A stretch of 64,000 nt of DNA, taken from contig NZ_JANKHG010000018.1 of the NCBI RefSeq assembly GCF_024623725.1, positions 370,602 through 434,601 of the forward strand, read 5' to 3'. Positions 27,059-34,806 of the stretch are shown one piece after another. The stretch is from Limnobacter parvus. Lineage in GTDB: Bacteria > Pseudomonadota > Gammaproteobacteria > Burkholderiales > Burkholderiaceae_B. Within the stretch, counting starts at the first letter, position 1. Every line of letters begins with the position of its first letter. The position numbers and the translations under genes are program-made. A model generated the notes under the pieces. That model made no database searches and was not told the DNA's origin. It worked only from the letters and a program-made list of their open reading frames with translations.

Positions 27059-27778
27059 ATGGAGCCTTGGGATCTCAAAGACACGAGCTCGCTGGTAAGG
27101 CGCCAGTTCGGACGGGAGCAAGAGACGCTCTTCCGCGAGAGTTCACGTGCTGTCAACGATAGAAAGGCGTTCTCCTCGTATCATTTCCGCGAAGCAATGC
27201 GGCTTTCGAAGGACTTCGAGCGGCGACACCTCTCAGGAGCAAGAACGATCCTAGAGCTTCACGTCGCAGGTGCAGAGAAGAAGGAGTTGGCGTTCAACGT
27301 CTTCATGGTTAAAGCCGGTGCCCATGCGCTAGCCGCCATCCAAAGCCTTCACGCCATCCCCGACATCTTTGCTCACGCGGTGTATTTCGGAGCCGGGCAG
27401 AACCTTAGGCCTGGTGCACTGAAGGACCCTGAGATTTCACTTCCTCGGGTTGCGGCCAGCCTAAAGAAGGACAAGGAGTTCTCTGGTTTGTCTGCTCCGC
27501 TTACAGCCCTTCAATCAGGCTCGGACTGGAAGCGGCTTGCCGCAGTAGCGAATATGAGCAAGCATCGGAGCGTCGTGCGTGCCGCGTACAACGAGGACTG
27601 GACCGGCACCAAACCGAAGATCAGGGAACTCCATGTCTCCGCTTTTGAACGAAACGGTGTCCGCTATCCGGCGGCATCATTGCGTGACGTTCTGGAGCCC
27701 GAGTACGATCGGCTTCTGAAGAGCATCATATCTATAGGCCATGAGCTCCATGCATGCCTCCGGGGGCGCGCGACCTGA
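27059..27778 (+). CDS. Unknown integron cassette protein
   Basis: 239-residue soluble protein, mostly helical, no signal peptide or membrane segment. I do not recognise a family with confidence. Its N-terminus is charged (VRRQFGREQETLFRES), the middle has Ala/Gly-rich helices, and a SNMSKHRS-like NMSKHRSVVRAAY motif near residue 165 recalls HEPN/DUF5677-type helical proteins (weak). ATG lies 6 nt after attC site 1, and the stop falls inside the R'' of attC site 2, so it is the sole gene of a mobile cassette. Codon use (many AGG, CGG, TCG) looks different from the backbone genes. Confidence 0.75.
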   Translation: MEPWDLKDTSSLVRRQFGREQETLFRESSRAVNDRKAFSSYHFREAMRLSKDFERRHLSGARTILELHVAGAEKKELAFNVFMVKAGAHALAAIQSLHAIPDIFAHAVYFGAGQNLRPGALKDPEISLPRVAASLKKDKEFSGLSAPLTALQSGSDWKRLAAVANMSKHRSVVRAAYNEDWTGTKPKIRELHVSAFERNGVRYPAASLRDVLEPEYDRLLKSIISIGHELHACLRGRAT

Positions 27779-27886
27779 CAGGTCATTCGACACGGACACG
27801 CAGCGGCAGGGTGCCGCGAGGCGTGCAGGTGAGCATACGTCTCGTGGCGCCCTGCCGGTGCGTGCCGGTCAACTCCAACGTTAGAG
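27773..27886 (+). repeat. Integron attC recombination site 2
   Basis: R'' is ACCTGAC (27773-27779, one base off RYYYAAC) and R' is GTTAGAG (27880-27886). Between them, long arms at 27797-27822 and 27839-27864 pair over 26 nt with about five mismatches, leaving a 16-nt loop. This is the imperfect extended stem typical of longer attC sites. Same orientation as site 1. Confidence 0.75.
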
Positions 27887-27912
27887 TTTTCCATAGCAAT
27901 TCTTGCTTGAAT

Positions 27913-27928
27913 GTATCCGTTCGGATAC
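27913..27928. promoter_or_regulatory. Palindrome upstream of the higBA-like pair
   Basis: Perfect 7-bp inverted repeat GTATCCG-TT-CGGATAC, 10 nt before the toxin ATG. It is the likely operator bound by the HigA-like antitoxin. Confidence 0.6.
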
Positions 27929-27938
27929 GCTTCTCAAA

Positions 27939-28235
27939 ATGAACTCATTTCAACGCACATCAGAATTTGACGCATGGCTTAAAGCATTGCGTGATTCGAT
28001 CGGGAAAGCTCGAATAATTTCAAGAGTTCGCTCAGCTGAAGCAGGAAATTTCGGTGATTGTGAACCCGTAGGCGAAGGTGTTTCTGAGATGCGAATTCAT
28101 TGCGGGCCGGGTTATCGGGCTTATTAGTCGCGCAAAGGTGATGTGGTTTACCTGTTGCTTTGCGGTGGAAATAAATCGACACAGAAAAGTAACATCAAAC
28201 TGGCCAAAGCTTTGCTTAAGGATTATGAGGGTTAA
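27939..28235 (+). pseudogene. higB: HigB/RelE-type toxin gene with in-frame stop
   Basis: Reads as an addiction-module killer protein: FQRTSEFDAWLKALRDS, ARIISRVRSAEAGNFGDCEPVG, SEMRIHCGPGYR. A TAG at 28125-28127 interrupts it after RAY, exactly where the family has YY or YF before RKGD. The same frame then continues without another stop through GDVVYLLLCGGNKSTQ and IKLAKALLKDYEG to TAA at 28233-28235, giving the usual length of about 98 residues. A single base change (TAG to TAC or TAT) would restore it. The truncated product lacks the C-terminal catalytic part, so the toxin is probably dead, while the antitoxin next to it is intact. Confidence 0.85.
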
Positions 28236-28238
28236 GGC

Positions 28239-28529
28239 ATGAAAAAGAAACTCGCGACATTTGATGCGGCTGAATATCTCGATAGCGAGGAAGTTATCGT
28301 AGAGTACCTGAACGCCGCGCTAGAAGACGAAAACCCAGATGTTTTTCTCATCGCCATTGGCGATGTAGCGAAAGCTCGAGGAATGACGCAACTTGCAAAA
28401 GACACCGGATTAGCAAGGGAGAGCTTGTACAAGGCGTTGGCTCTTGGAGCAAAACCTAGGTATGACACAGTTCTGAAATTGATCCGTGCATTGGGTGTTG
28501 AGCTACACACGTCTCCAGCTCACAAGTGA
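28239..28529 (+). CDS. higA: HigA-like addiction-module antidote protein
   Basis: 96-residue antitoxin. FDAAEYLDSEEVIVEYLNAAL, then a Cro/C1-type helix-turn-helix (GMTQLAKDTGLARESLYKALA) and the family ending KLIRALGVELHTSP. It begins 3 nt after the toxin frame's stop, so they form one operon. No disruption is seen. With the toxin broken, selection on this gene may now be for autorepression or cross-neutralisation, or it may be on the way out. Confidence 0.88.
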   Translation: MKKKLATFDAAEYLDSEEVIVEYLNAALEDENPDVFLIAIGDVAKARGMTQLAKDTGLARESLYKALALGAKPRYDTVLKLIRALGVELHTSPAHK

Positions 28530-28560
28530 ATGCGGATAACTCTAGCCTGTCGATGTATCG

Positions 28561-28579
28561 GCCCGCCTGAGCGGCGGGC
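28561..28579. terminator. GC-rich hairpin between antitoxin and antiporter genes
   Basis: GCCCGCC-TGAGC-GGCGGGC, 7-bp perfect stem between convergent genes. No T-run on either side, so it is a possible bidirectional terminator only. Confidence 0.4.
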
Positions 28580-28582
28580 TTG

Positions 28583-29869
28583 CTACGCGCCGCGCCGACC
28601 CCATAGCAAATTGAGCAAGGGTTTGACGCTGGTGCCGTGCACGACAATCGACAGCGTAACGACAATCAGCGTTAGATACGTTAACTCGCGTGCCAGTGCT
28701 TCTGGAACACCGTGTTGAATCGCATACATCAAGTAATACACGGAGCCGATTCCGCGCACGCCAAACCATCCTGCAATGCCACGCACTCGCCACGACGTCT
28801 GGGTGCCGATCAATCCAATGGCAACACTTATCGGGCGTGCTACAACAAACACGAATACCGCGAGGCTGACCGATTGCCAGTTCCAGTAATCTAAAAAGAG
28901 CATGCCGCCTACAAGAAGAACCAGCATTAGCTCTGACAGCCGCTCTAAATGTTCCTTGAACACCAATGCTTCGGCGCTCACAATCGGCCGCGGTGCAGCG
29001 CCGGCATCATCGCCTGCGTCGAGTTGTTCAGGTTTCACAGCAATGGCGCTTGCAAGCTTGAGTTCGGTATGGCGCAACGCAACGGCAGCGAAAAACACAG
29101 CGAGAAACCCCCAAGCATGCAAAGCCTCGCTTAACCCATAAACGATCGCAATCAATCCCAAGCCGACCAGGTCATCGAGTACATCGTGTTCTGCGTTGGC
29201 ACCGCGAAGCCGCCACACGAGCTTTCCGATTGCAACACCGCTCAGCACGCCAATCCCAATCGCAACAGCGGTCGCCCACACCACATCGACGGCAAGCCAG
29301 CGCCAGCCAGTGTCTCCCAATTCGTGCAAGCCAAGCAGCCCTAAGCCAAGCATGACAAATGGGAAGGCCATGCCGTCATTCATACCGGCTTCGCATGTCA
29401 GTGTGAATCGGAGTTGATCCTCGTCGCCCGCATAGCGGGACTGAGTATCGGCTGCCAACACTGGATCGGTGGGGGCAAGCACTGCGCCAAGCAGCACGCA
29501 AGCACCAAGCGGCAGTTCGAGTACGATGTAAGCAAAGGCTGCAATGAGTGTTACCGTGAGCACCATGGAGATGGAAGCCAGACGCAGCGGCGCGCGCCAA
29601 TGCGCAATTTGAACTGGTACTGGCATTTTGACGCCGGCCGAAAACAGGGAGATGAGTACCGCAATCTCCGTCAGCGTTTCCAGAAGGGCTGATTGCTTGA
29701 TCGGGTCGAAATAAAATAAGTTGAGAACAGTCGGTCCTAACAAAAGACCAACGGCGAGATAAACATTTGCCGAGGTGAAAGGAAGCCGCTGTAGATATCG
29801 GCTACCGAGTCCTCTGCTCAACATCAGGATACCGATGAGAAGAAACCACGATGCATGTGACATTGGCAT
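28583..29869 (-). CDS. Cation:proton antiporter, CPA1/NhaP family
   Basis: 428-residue inner-membrane antiporter with about 11-12 hydrophobic segments, exchanging Na+ or K+ for H+. The family motifs GAVLAPTDPVLA and EAGMNDGMAFPF hold the ion-binding acidic residues, and GVRGIGSVYYLMYA is near the C-terminus. It lacks a long cytoplasmic tail. It sits on the minus strand between the integron cassettes and a damaged toxin-antitoxin pair, so it may be part of the acquired island. No attC was seen on its flanks. Confidence 0.88.
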   Translation of the reverse strand: MPMSHASWFLLIGILMLSRGLGSRYLQRLPFTSANVYLAVGLLLGPTVLNLFYFDPIKQSALLETLTEIAVLISLFSAGVKMPVPVQIAHWRAPLRLASISMVLTVTLIAAFAYIVLELPLGACVLLGAVLAPTDPVLAADTQSRYAGDEDQLRFTLTCEAGMNDGMAFPFVMLGLGLLGLHELGDTGWRWLAVDVVWATAVAIGIGVLSGVAIGKLVWRLRGANAEHDVLDDLVGLGLIAIVYGLSEALHAWGFLAVFFAAVALRHTELKLASAIAVKPEQLDAGDDAGAAPRPIVSAEALVFKEHLERLSELMLVLLVGGMLFLDYWNWQSVSLAVFVFVVARPISVAIGLIGTQTSWRVRGIAGWFGVRGIGSVYYLMYAIQHGVPEALARELTYLTLIVVTLSIVVHGTSVKPLLNLLWGRRGA

Positions 29870-29939
29870 CCTATGAAGAACATGGTGTGGACCCGGACAA
29901 ATTCAACGATTATCCAAAGCCTGCCAATAAGTAAACGTC

Positions 29940-30227
29940 TCAGGTCGGGGAAAGTGCACCCAAGCAAGCTACCGCTTCACATCTCGATAGAAGTGCTAGA
30001 ACGAGTGCACCATCATCAAAACTATATCCAAGCAACGTCAGTTGCTTGTTCATCTTGAATTTGTGTACTCGCAAAAATGAAAGGTCTCCCTTTTTCTGCT
30101 CCCCAATGGCGGGGTCGACCATCAGCTCCTTAATGGCTGCGTCCAGGTCTTGTTTCTGATTGGTATTCAGCTTTTTTACAGCTTTCTTAAAGGTCGGAGA
30201 CTGTAAAACATGGGTGGCCTTAACCAA
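29940..30227 (-). pseudogene. RelE/ParE-family toxin with deleted, frameshifted C-terminus
   Basis: The N-terminal 80 residues fit a RelE toxin (SPTFKKAVKKLNTNQKQDLD, LRVHKFKMNKQLTLLGYSFDDG). After LVLALLS the frame ends in an unrelated tail. In another frame, minus-strand 29989-29969 reads YRDVKR-stop, the normal C-terminal end of the family. The expected bridge (LGSHENF or similar, with the catalytic His) is missing. A 17-nt deletion between two CTT triplets would explain both the gap and the shift (inference). Start is TTG 30227, overlapping the antitoxin stop by 8 nt. Confidence 0.72.
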
Positions 30228-30441
30228 AATGGTAGCTCTCTAACTTTCCTGCCTCGCGTTCCGCTTTCGCGATAATCGCTTGCTTCACAAACTCATATGG
30301 CAAGTCGGGGTTGTCTTCCATCATTTCACCGATCTTTGCCCAATGCTCAATTTGCTTGGGGGGTGTGCGGTTAAGCGCCTTGGCCATGATGGTTGCTTTT
30401 TCGATCAGGTCTTGATCCAAGCGAATGCTGCTAGTGCCCAT
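30220..30441 (-). CDS. ParD-like antitoxin of a type II toxin-antitoxin system
   Basis: 73-residue ParD-like antitoxin: SSIRLDQDLIEKATIMAKALN, PPKQIEHWAKIGEMMEDNPDLPYEF-like organisation, and a charged C-terminal toxin-binding helix. ATG 30441 is fixed by GGAGGAG 7 nt upstream; a longer upstream frame lacks any such signal. It is the first gene of the operon and is preceded by a strong promoter buried in a 36-nt palindrome. Confidence 0.85.
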   Translation of the reverse strand: MGTSSIRLDQDLIEKATIMAKALNRTPPKQIEHWAKIGEMMEDNPDLPYEFVKQAIIAKAEREAGKLESYHFG

Positions 30442-30469
30442 GTAAAACTCCTCCAAGGTGATTACTTCA

Positions 30470-30507
30470 ATTGTAGCGAAACGCCACAAATGTGGCAAGT
30501 CGCTACA
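30470..30507 (-). promoter_or_regulatory. Promoter inside a 36-nt palindromic operator
   Basis: Nested inverted repeat at 30472-30507: outer arms TGTAGCGA / TCGCTACA and inner arms GCCACA / TGTGGC, both perfect. On the minus strand TTGCCA (30498-30493) and TACAAT (30475-30470) are exactly 17 nt apart. This gives a textbook antitoxin-repressed promoter 29 nt before the antitoxin ATG. Confidence 0.82.
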
Positions 30508-30553
30508 CCCCACGTGCTTTTCATTGGGCAGATCACTCGTGTAATCTTACGAA

Positions 30554-30955
30554 ATGAATAACGTTAAACACATCACCACAACCATTAACCGCACCCCAGC
30601 CGATGTATACGCTTACGCCTCGAACCCTGAAAATCTTCCGCTTTGGGCTGCTGGCTTGGCGCGTTCTGAAATAACAAAACAGGGCGATGCATGGGTGGCT
30701 CAAGCGCCTTTCGGCAAGGTAAAAATCAAGTTCGCGCCGGCAAACAGTTTTGGCGTTCTCGATCACGATGTGCAGCTTGAATCGGGCGTGGTGGTGCACA
30801 ACCCAATGCGTGTGGTGCCCAATGGCAAGGGCAGTGAATTCACCTTCACTTTGTTTCAGCAGGCGGGTATGTCGCAACAGCAATTCGAAGAAGATGCGCA
30901 AGCGGTTGAACACGATTTGCACACCTTGAAAACAATTCTTGAATCTGCAAGCTGA
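30554..30955 (+). CDS. SRPBCC-family (START/polyketide-cyclase fold) protein
   Basis: 133-residue small helix-grip protein: an N-terminal strand with TTTINRTPADVYAYASNPENLPLWAAG, the family start, and a long C-terminal helix (EDAQAVEHDLHTLKTILE). Binds hydrophobic ligands in general; substrate unknown. Its TGA overlaps the ATG of the alkylation-repair gene by one base, so the two are coupled. Confidence 0.8.
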   Translation: MNNVKHITTTINRTPADVYAYASNPENLPLWAAGLARSEITKQGDAWVAQAPFGKVKIKFAPANSFGVLDHDVQLESGVVVHNPMRVVPNGKGSEFTFTLFQQAGMSQQQFEEDAQAVEHDLHTLKTILESAS

Positions 30956-31818
30956 TGCAGCTCCGTCCGCCCACTGTTCCACTGGCGCCAAATGCCATTC
31001 AAAAGGGCACGCCGCTTAAACTTCTTTTGAATCAGGACTCGATCGAGTGCCTTGCGCAAAACATTCTTTACGCGCACAAGGCATTTCCGGCGGATGAATT
31101 TTGCAAACATGCGTTAAGCAATTTAGAACCGCTTGAACTGATGCAACGTGCCCAGCACATTGCAAATTCGCTGCGGCAATTTTTGCCTGCCAATTACACG
31201 CAGGCCGTGTCTATTCTTATTGAGTCGTTTACCCCGGCAGAGGCTGACGTGGGGTCGTTGGGCGTGGCCGGTTTTTTCTATTTGCCGCACAGCGTTTTTA
31301 TTGCCGATTACGGTTTGGACCCAAGTTACAACCACGGTGAAGACCCGTTCAATGTGTCCACGCAAGCCTTGCGCGAACTGACCATGCGCTTCACCGCCGA
31401 ATTTGCCATTCGCCCGTTTTTGATTCACCAGCCAGAACGCACGCTGGCACAGGTTGGCAAGTGGTTAAGCGACCCAAACCCGCATGTGCGGCGGCTGTGC
31501 AGTGAAGGCACTCGCCCCAAGCTGCCTTGGGGAAAGCGCATTCAATCGTTTGTGGTCAACCCACAGCCCACGCTGCCCATACTTGAACATTTGAAAGATG
31601 ACAATGAACTGTATGTGCGCCGCAGTGTGGCCAACCACCTGGGCGATATTGCCAAAGACCACCCGGAACTGGTTTTCTCAATTTGCGAACGCTGGCTGCA
31701 AGCTGGGGCGTCAACTGACTTGAAATGGTTGATTCGCCATGCGGTTCGCTACCATGCCAAGAAGGGCAATGCCAGGGCGTTGGAAATTCGGACTAAAGCG
31801 AGTGGAAAAGCCAATTAA
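30955..31818 (+). CDS. DNA alkylation repair protein, AlkD/AlkC-like HEAT-repeat glycosylase
   Basis: 287-residue HEAT-like helical protein. The region SDPNPHVRRLCSEGTRPKLPWG is the signature of AlkC-type 3-methyladenine DNA glycosylases, followed by VRRSVANHLGDIAKDHP, a conserved helix pair. These enzymes remove N3- and N7-alkylated purines. Coupled to the SRPBCC gene upstream. Assignment to AlkC rather than AlkD is tentative. Confidence 0.83.
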   Translation: MQLRPPTVPLAPNAIQKGTPLKLLLNQDSIECLAQNILYAHKAFPADEFCKHALSNLEPLELMQRAQHIANSLRQFLPANYTQAVSILIESFTPAEADVGSLGVAGFFYLPHSVFIADYGLDPSYNHGEDPFNVSTQALRELTMRFTAEFAIRPFLIHQPERTLAQVGKWLSDPNPHVRRLCSEGTRPKLPWGKRIQSFVVNPQPTLPILEHLKDDNELYVRRSVANHLGDIAKDHPELVFSICERWLQAGASTDLKWLIRHAVRYHAKKGNARALEIRTKASGKAN

Positions 31819-31853
31819 ACTGGTCGCCATCGACTTTAATAGATTGTAAAAAT

Positions 31854-32477
31854 ATGCACATCGAAGGCATTTTGAAAACCTGGAATGACGATCGCGGCTT
31901 TGGCTTTATTCAGCCAAGTCAGGGCGGTGCTGACGTGTTTGTTCACATCAAGGCGTTCAGCGCTCGCAATGTTCGCCCGCAGGTGAATCAACGCGTTTTT
32001 TATGAAATCGAATTGGGTCCGGAAGGCAAGCCACGCGCAAAGAATGTACACCTTTCTCGCCCTGTGGCGAGCCAATTTCGCCAAGAGAAAGTTGCGCCGG
32101 CGTCTTGGGGTACGGTGTCTTTTCTGGCCATTCCAGCGTTTGTCTTTTTGTTCGGTGTGGTTAGCTTGCTGTGGCAACCACCGCTGATTCTGGCGGCGGT
32201 ATATTTAACGGTCAGTGCTTTCACCTTTGTAATTTACGCCATGGACAAGTCCGCAGCAAAAACAGGTGCTTGGAGAACTTCAGAAAGCACATTGCATTGG
32301 CTTTCTTTGTTTGGCGGGTGGCCTGGTGCGTTAATCGGGCAACACCTGCTTCGTCACAAATCAAGCAAGGCACCATTCCGGTTTGTTTTTTGGGTAACGG
32401 TGTTTGTGAATGTGGCCTTATTTATTGCGCTGGCCTCGCCGGAAGGACAGGCACATTGGTGGTTCGTAAATCGCTGA
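31854..32477 (+). CDS. Cold-shock domain fused to DUF1294 membrane protein
   Basis: 207 residues. An N-terminal cold-shock nucleic-acid-binding domain (GILKTWNDDRGFGFIQP, DVFVHI) is joined by a basic linker to a DUF1294 membrane region with about four helices (FVIYAMDKSAA, LFGGWPGALIGQHLLRHK). The fusion is widespread in proteobacteria, and its function is unknown. The ATG follows a TAAAAAT leader without a strong ribosome-binding site. Confidence 0.88.
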   Translation: MHIEGILKTWNDDRGFGFIQPSQGGADVFVHIKAFSARNVRPQVNQRVFYEIELGPEGKPRAKNVHLSRPVASQFRQEKVAPASWGTVSFLAIPAFVFLFGVVSLLWQPPLILAAVYLTVSAFTFVIYAMDKSAAKTGAWRTSESTLHWLSLFGGWPGALIGQHLLRHKSSKAPFRFVFWVTVFVNVALFIALASPEGQAHWWFVNR

Positions 32478-32686
32478 GCAAGTCAGATTGAATGTCTAGC
32501 AAGTAAAGGTAAATAGCCTTGTTGGCTTTGTTTGGATTCTCATAAGCCATCAACTGACCCATTAGAAGCTCCCTAGGTCGTCACCCCACCCCTAGGCACT
32601 GTCTTACACCACACTCAGCACAATCCCACATACGTTCTCGCCGACGCCAATCATGATGGAATCACCAACCAAAATGAGGAAAGGCA

Positions 32687-33163
32687 ATGAAAGCGAAAGC
32701 GTTATTCTTGGGGCACCCAATTCATCAAATGTTGATTGTCTTTCCGCTGGGCTTGTTGGGCACTGCGGTTATTTTCGATGTCATTTACCTTGTTACAGAA
32801 CTGAGCACAATGGCGATCGTCTCGTACTGGATGCTTACAGCCGGTTTGGTTGGCGCCATGTTCGCCATCCCTTTCGGCATGATGGATTATTCAAAAATTC
32901 CACCCGACACCCGCGCCAAACGAATAGGGCTGATGCACGGGGTAGGTAACGCTGTAGTTTCTGTTTTGTTTATTGTAAGTTGGTATTTGCGGGAAGCCGA
33001 TACCCTGCCCACTGCCACCGCAATGGCCTGGTCTTTCGCCGGGGTGGCCTTGGCATTGGTCACAGCCTGGTGGGGCGGCGAGTTGGTCTCAAGGCTGGGA
33101 ATCGGCGTGTACAGCGACGCGTCACCAAATGCTGGTAGTTCACTGGACGTTCCCAGAGATTAA
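32687..33163 (+). CDS. DUF2231 inner-membrane protein
   Basis: 158 residues, four hydrophobic segments. Family signature at the start: LGHPIHQMLIVFPLGLL. Then DYSKIPPDTRAKRIGLMHGVGN. Function unknown; relatives are often near stress or redox genes. AAGGCA lies 7 nt before the ATG. The 209 nt upstream of it contain no gene and no clear terminator. It probably forms a small unit with the SDR gene 32 nt downstream. Confidence 0.8.
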   Translation: MKAKALFLGHPIHQMLIVFPLGLLGTAVIFDVIYLVTELSTMAIVSYWMLTAGLVGAMFAIPFGMMDYSKIPPDTRAKRIGLMHGVGNAVVSVLFIVSWYLREADTLPTATAMAWSFAGVALALVTAWWGGELVSRLGIGVYSDASPNAGSSLDVPRD

Positions 33164-33195
33164 GCCTTCCAAAAGCTCAACCAATGGAGATACGC

Positions 33196-34167
33196 ATGGC
33201 CACTTCCACCACAGTAAGCAAACAACAAAAAATTCAGCGCGACCAAGATTCAAAAGACAAAGCCAAGTCGAAAAAAACCACGAGCAAAGCCAAGCCAGCA
33301 GTGCAAACCAGCAGCAAGAAACAACCCGCGCCGCCCATGTCGCGCAACCATTTGAAAAAGCCCGGCACGGAAGCTGACTTGGATCTTGCACCGAAGTTTC
33401 TGGCCAAAGGCTACAAAGGCAGCGGCAAACTGGAAGGCATGAAAGCAATTATTACAGGCGGCGATTCGGGCATTGGCCGCGCAGTGGCGGTGTTATTTGC
33501 GCGTGAAGGTGCTGATGTGGCAATTGTTTACCTGAGTGAAAATTCGGATGCAAAGGAAACACGGCGCCATGTAGAGGCAGAAGGGCGACAATGTTTGTTA
33601 CTGCCCGGCGATGTGAAAGACGCTGCGTTTTGTCGGAAGGCCGTTGCGAAGGCCGTGAAAGCTTTCGGCAAGCTTGATGTATTGGTCAACAACGCAGCAT
33701 TTCAAATGCACGCCGATTCATTGGGCGATCTAACCGAAGAACGCTTTGATGAAACAATGAAAACCAATGTGTATGGCTACTTCCACATGGCAAAAGCAGC
33801 ACTGCCCAATATGAAGCGGGGTTCAGCCATAATCAACACCGGCTCGGTGACTGGTTTAAAAGGCAGTGAAAAGTTGCTGGATTATTCAACCACCAAAGGT
33901 GCCATTCATGCCTTCACCATGGCGCTGGCCAGCAATGTGCTGGACCAGGGCATTCGCGTGAACGCAGTGGCCCCCGGCCCAGTGTGGACGCCGCTGAACC
34001 CTGCTGATAAATCAGGTCCGGAGATCGAACAGTTTGGTTCACAATCTGATTACCGCAGGCCTGCACAGCCTGAAGAAATTTCGCCCGCGTATGTGTTTCT
34101 TGCTTCGGCGGCGTGCTCCAGCTACATCACTGGCATTGTGTTGCCGATCACCGGCAGCGTGGGTTAA
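33196..34167 (+). CDS. SDR-family oxidoreductase (YghA-like)
   Basis: About 323 residues. A Lys/Ala-rich N-terminal extension precedes a classical short-chain dehydrogenase: cofactor loop TGGDSGIGRAVAV, NNAA motif (VLVNNAAFQ), Ser in NTGSVTG, and catalytic YSTTK. This long-tailed group (YghA, general stress protein 39) uses NAD(P)(H) on aldehydes or alcohols. ATG 33196 is preferred over 33184 because GGAG at 33186-33189 then lies 6 nt upstream. Confidence 0.88.
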   Translation: MATSTTVSKQQKIQRDQDSKDKAKSKKTTSKAKPAVQTSSKKQPAPPMSRNHLKKPGTEADLDLAPKFLAKGYKGSGKLEGMKAIITGGDSGIGRAVAVLFAREGADVAIVYLSENSDAKETRRHVEAEGRQCLLLPGDVKDAAFCRKAVAKAVKAFGKLDVLVNNAAFQMHADSLGDLTEERFDETMKTNVYGYFHMAKAALPNMKRGSAIINTGSVTGLKGSEKLLDYSTTKGAIHAFTMALASNVLDQGIRVNAVAPGPVWTPLNPADKSGPEIEQFGSQSDYRRPAQPEEISPAYVFLASAACSSYITGIVLPITGSVG

Positions 34168-34241
34168 GGGTACGGCAGCCACTTGACCATGTGGGACTAA
34201 GCTGGGATATTGGTAGTAGAAACCTATACTCCTTTCCCCAC

Positions 34242-34793
34242 ATGAACAACCACTACTCATTCATCGGCGGCTTCGAAGGCCAATGGCAGGTTAACCGTTG
34301 CGAAGCGGTTATTGGCGAGCCTATTGAGCCGGTGCAAAAGTTGAACGTGGTGAATGCCCCAGCAAGCCAGCTGACCCAACGTGGCACTTGGGTGCTTCAA
34401 GGATTTACCAGCAATGTGCGCTATGCCGAGCGACATGAAATTGCGCAATTGCGTGCCAGGCAAGAGGGTTTGAATCGCCCCACTTCAACATGTGCAGCCC
34501 TTATTCCGATCAAGAAAAGCCCAGAGTGGTGGGCCTTGTCGCAAGACGAGCGGCGTGCAATCTTCGAGGCTCAATCGCATCACACTGAAATTGGACTGGC
34601 TTACCTTCCGGAAATTGCCAGGCAGTTGCATCATTCCCGCGATCTTGGTGAGCCCTTTGATTTTCTGACATGGTTTGAATTTGCACCCGAGCACACGGCT
34701 GCATTCGATGAACTGCTGGTGAAACTTCGGGCTTCGGAAGAGTGGAAGTATGTGGAGCGCGAAATAGACATTCGGCTTGTGAAAAACAACTAG
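34242..34793 (+). CDS. Chlorite dismutase-like (Cld-fold) protein
   Basis: 183 residues. Second half fits the chlorite-dismutase / coproheme-decarboxylase fold: PEWWALSQDERRAIFEAQSHHTEIG is split over the typical W-x-L-x2-EER helix, followed by LHHSRDLGEPFDFLTWFEF. A proximal-His candidate is present in the HHS segment. Whether it binds haem and degrades chlorite cannot be told here; many family members do not. I chose ATG 34242; the frame is open upstream into the SDR end but without homology. Confidence 0.72.
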   Translation: MNNHYSFIGGFEGQWQVNRCEAVIGEPIEPVQKLNVVNAPASQLTQRGTWVLQGFTSNVRYAERHEIAQLRARQEGLNRPTSTCAALIPIKKSPEWWALSQDERRAIFEAQSHHTEIGLAYLPEIARQLHHSRDLGEPFDFLTWFEFAPEHTAAFDELLVKLRASEEWKYVEREIDIRLVKNN

Positions 34794-34806
34794 AAGAACG
34801 CGAACT

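Noticed and set aside
28583-29869. Antiporter as an integron cassette gene
   Set aside because: It is on the opposite strand and no attC core pair flanks it; membership of the island is possible but not as a cassette.
32478-32686. Possible small RNA or gene in the 209-nt gap before DUF2231
   Set aside because: No convincing promoter-terminator pair and no open frame with a start signal.
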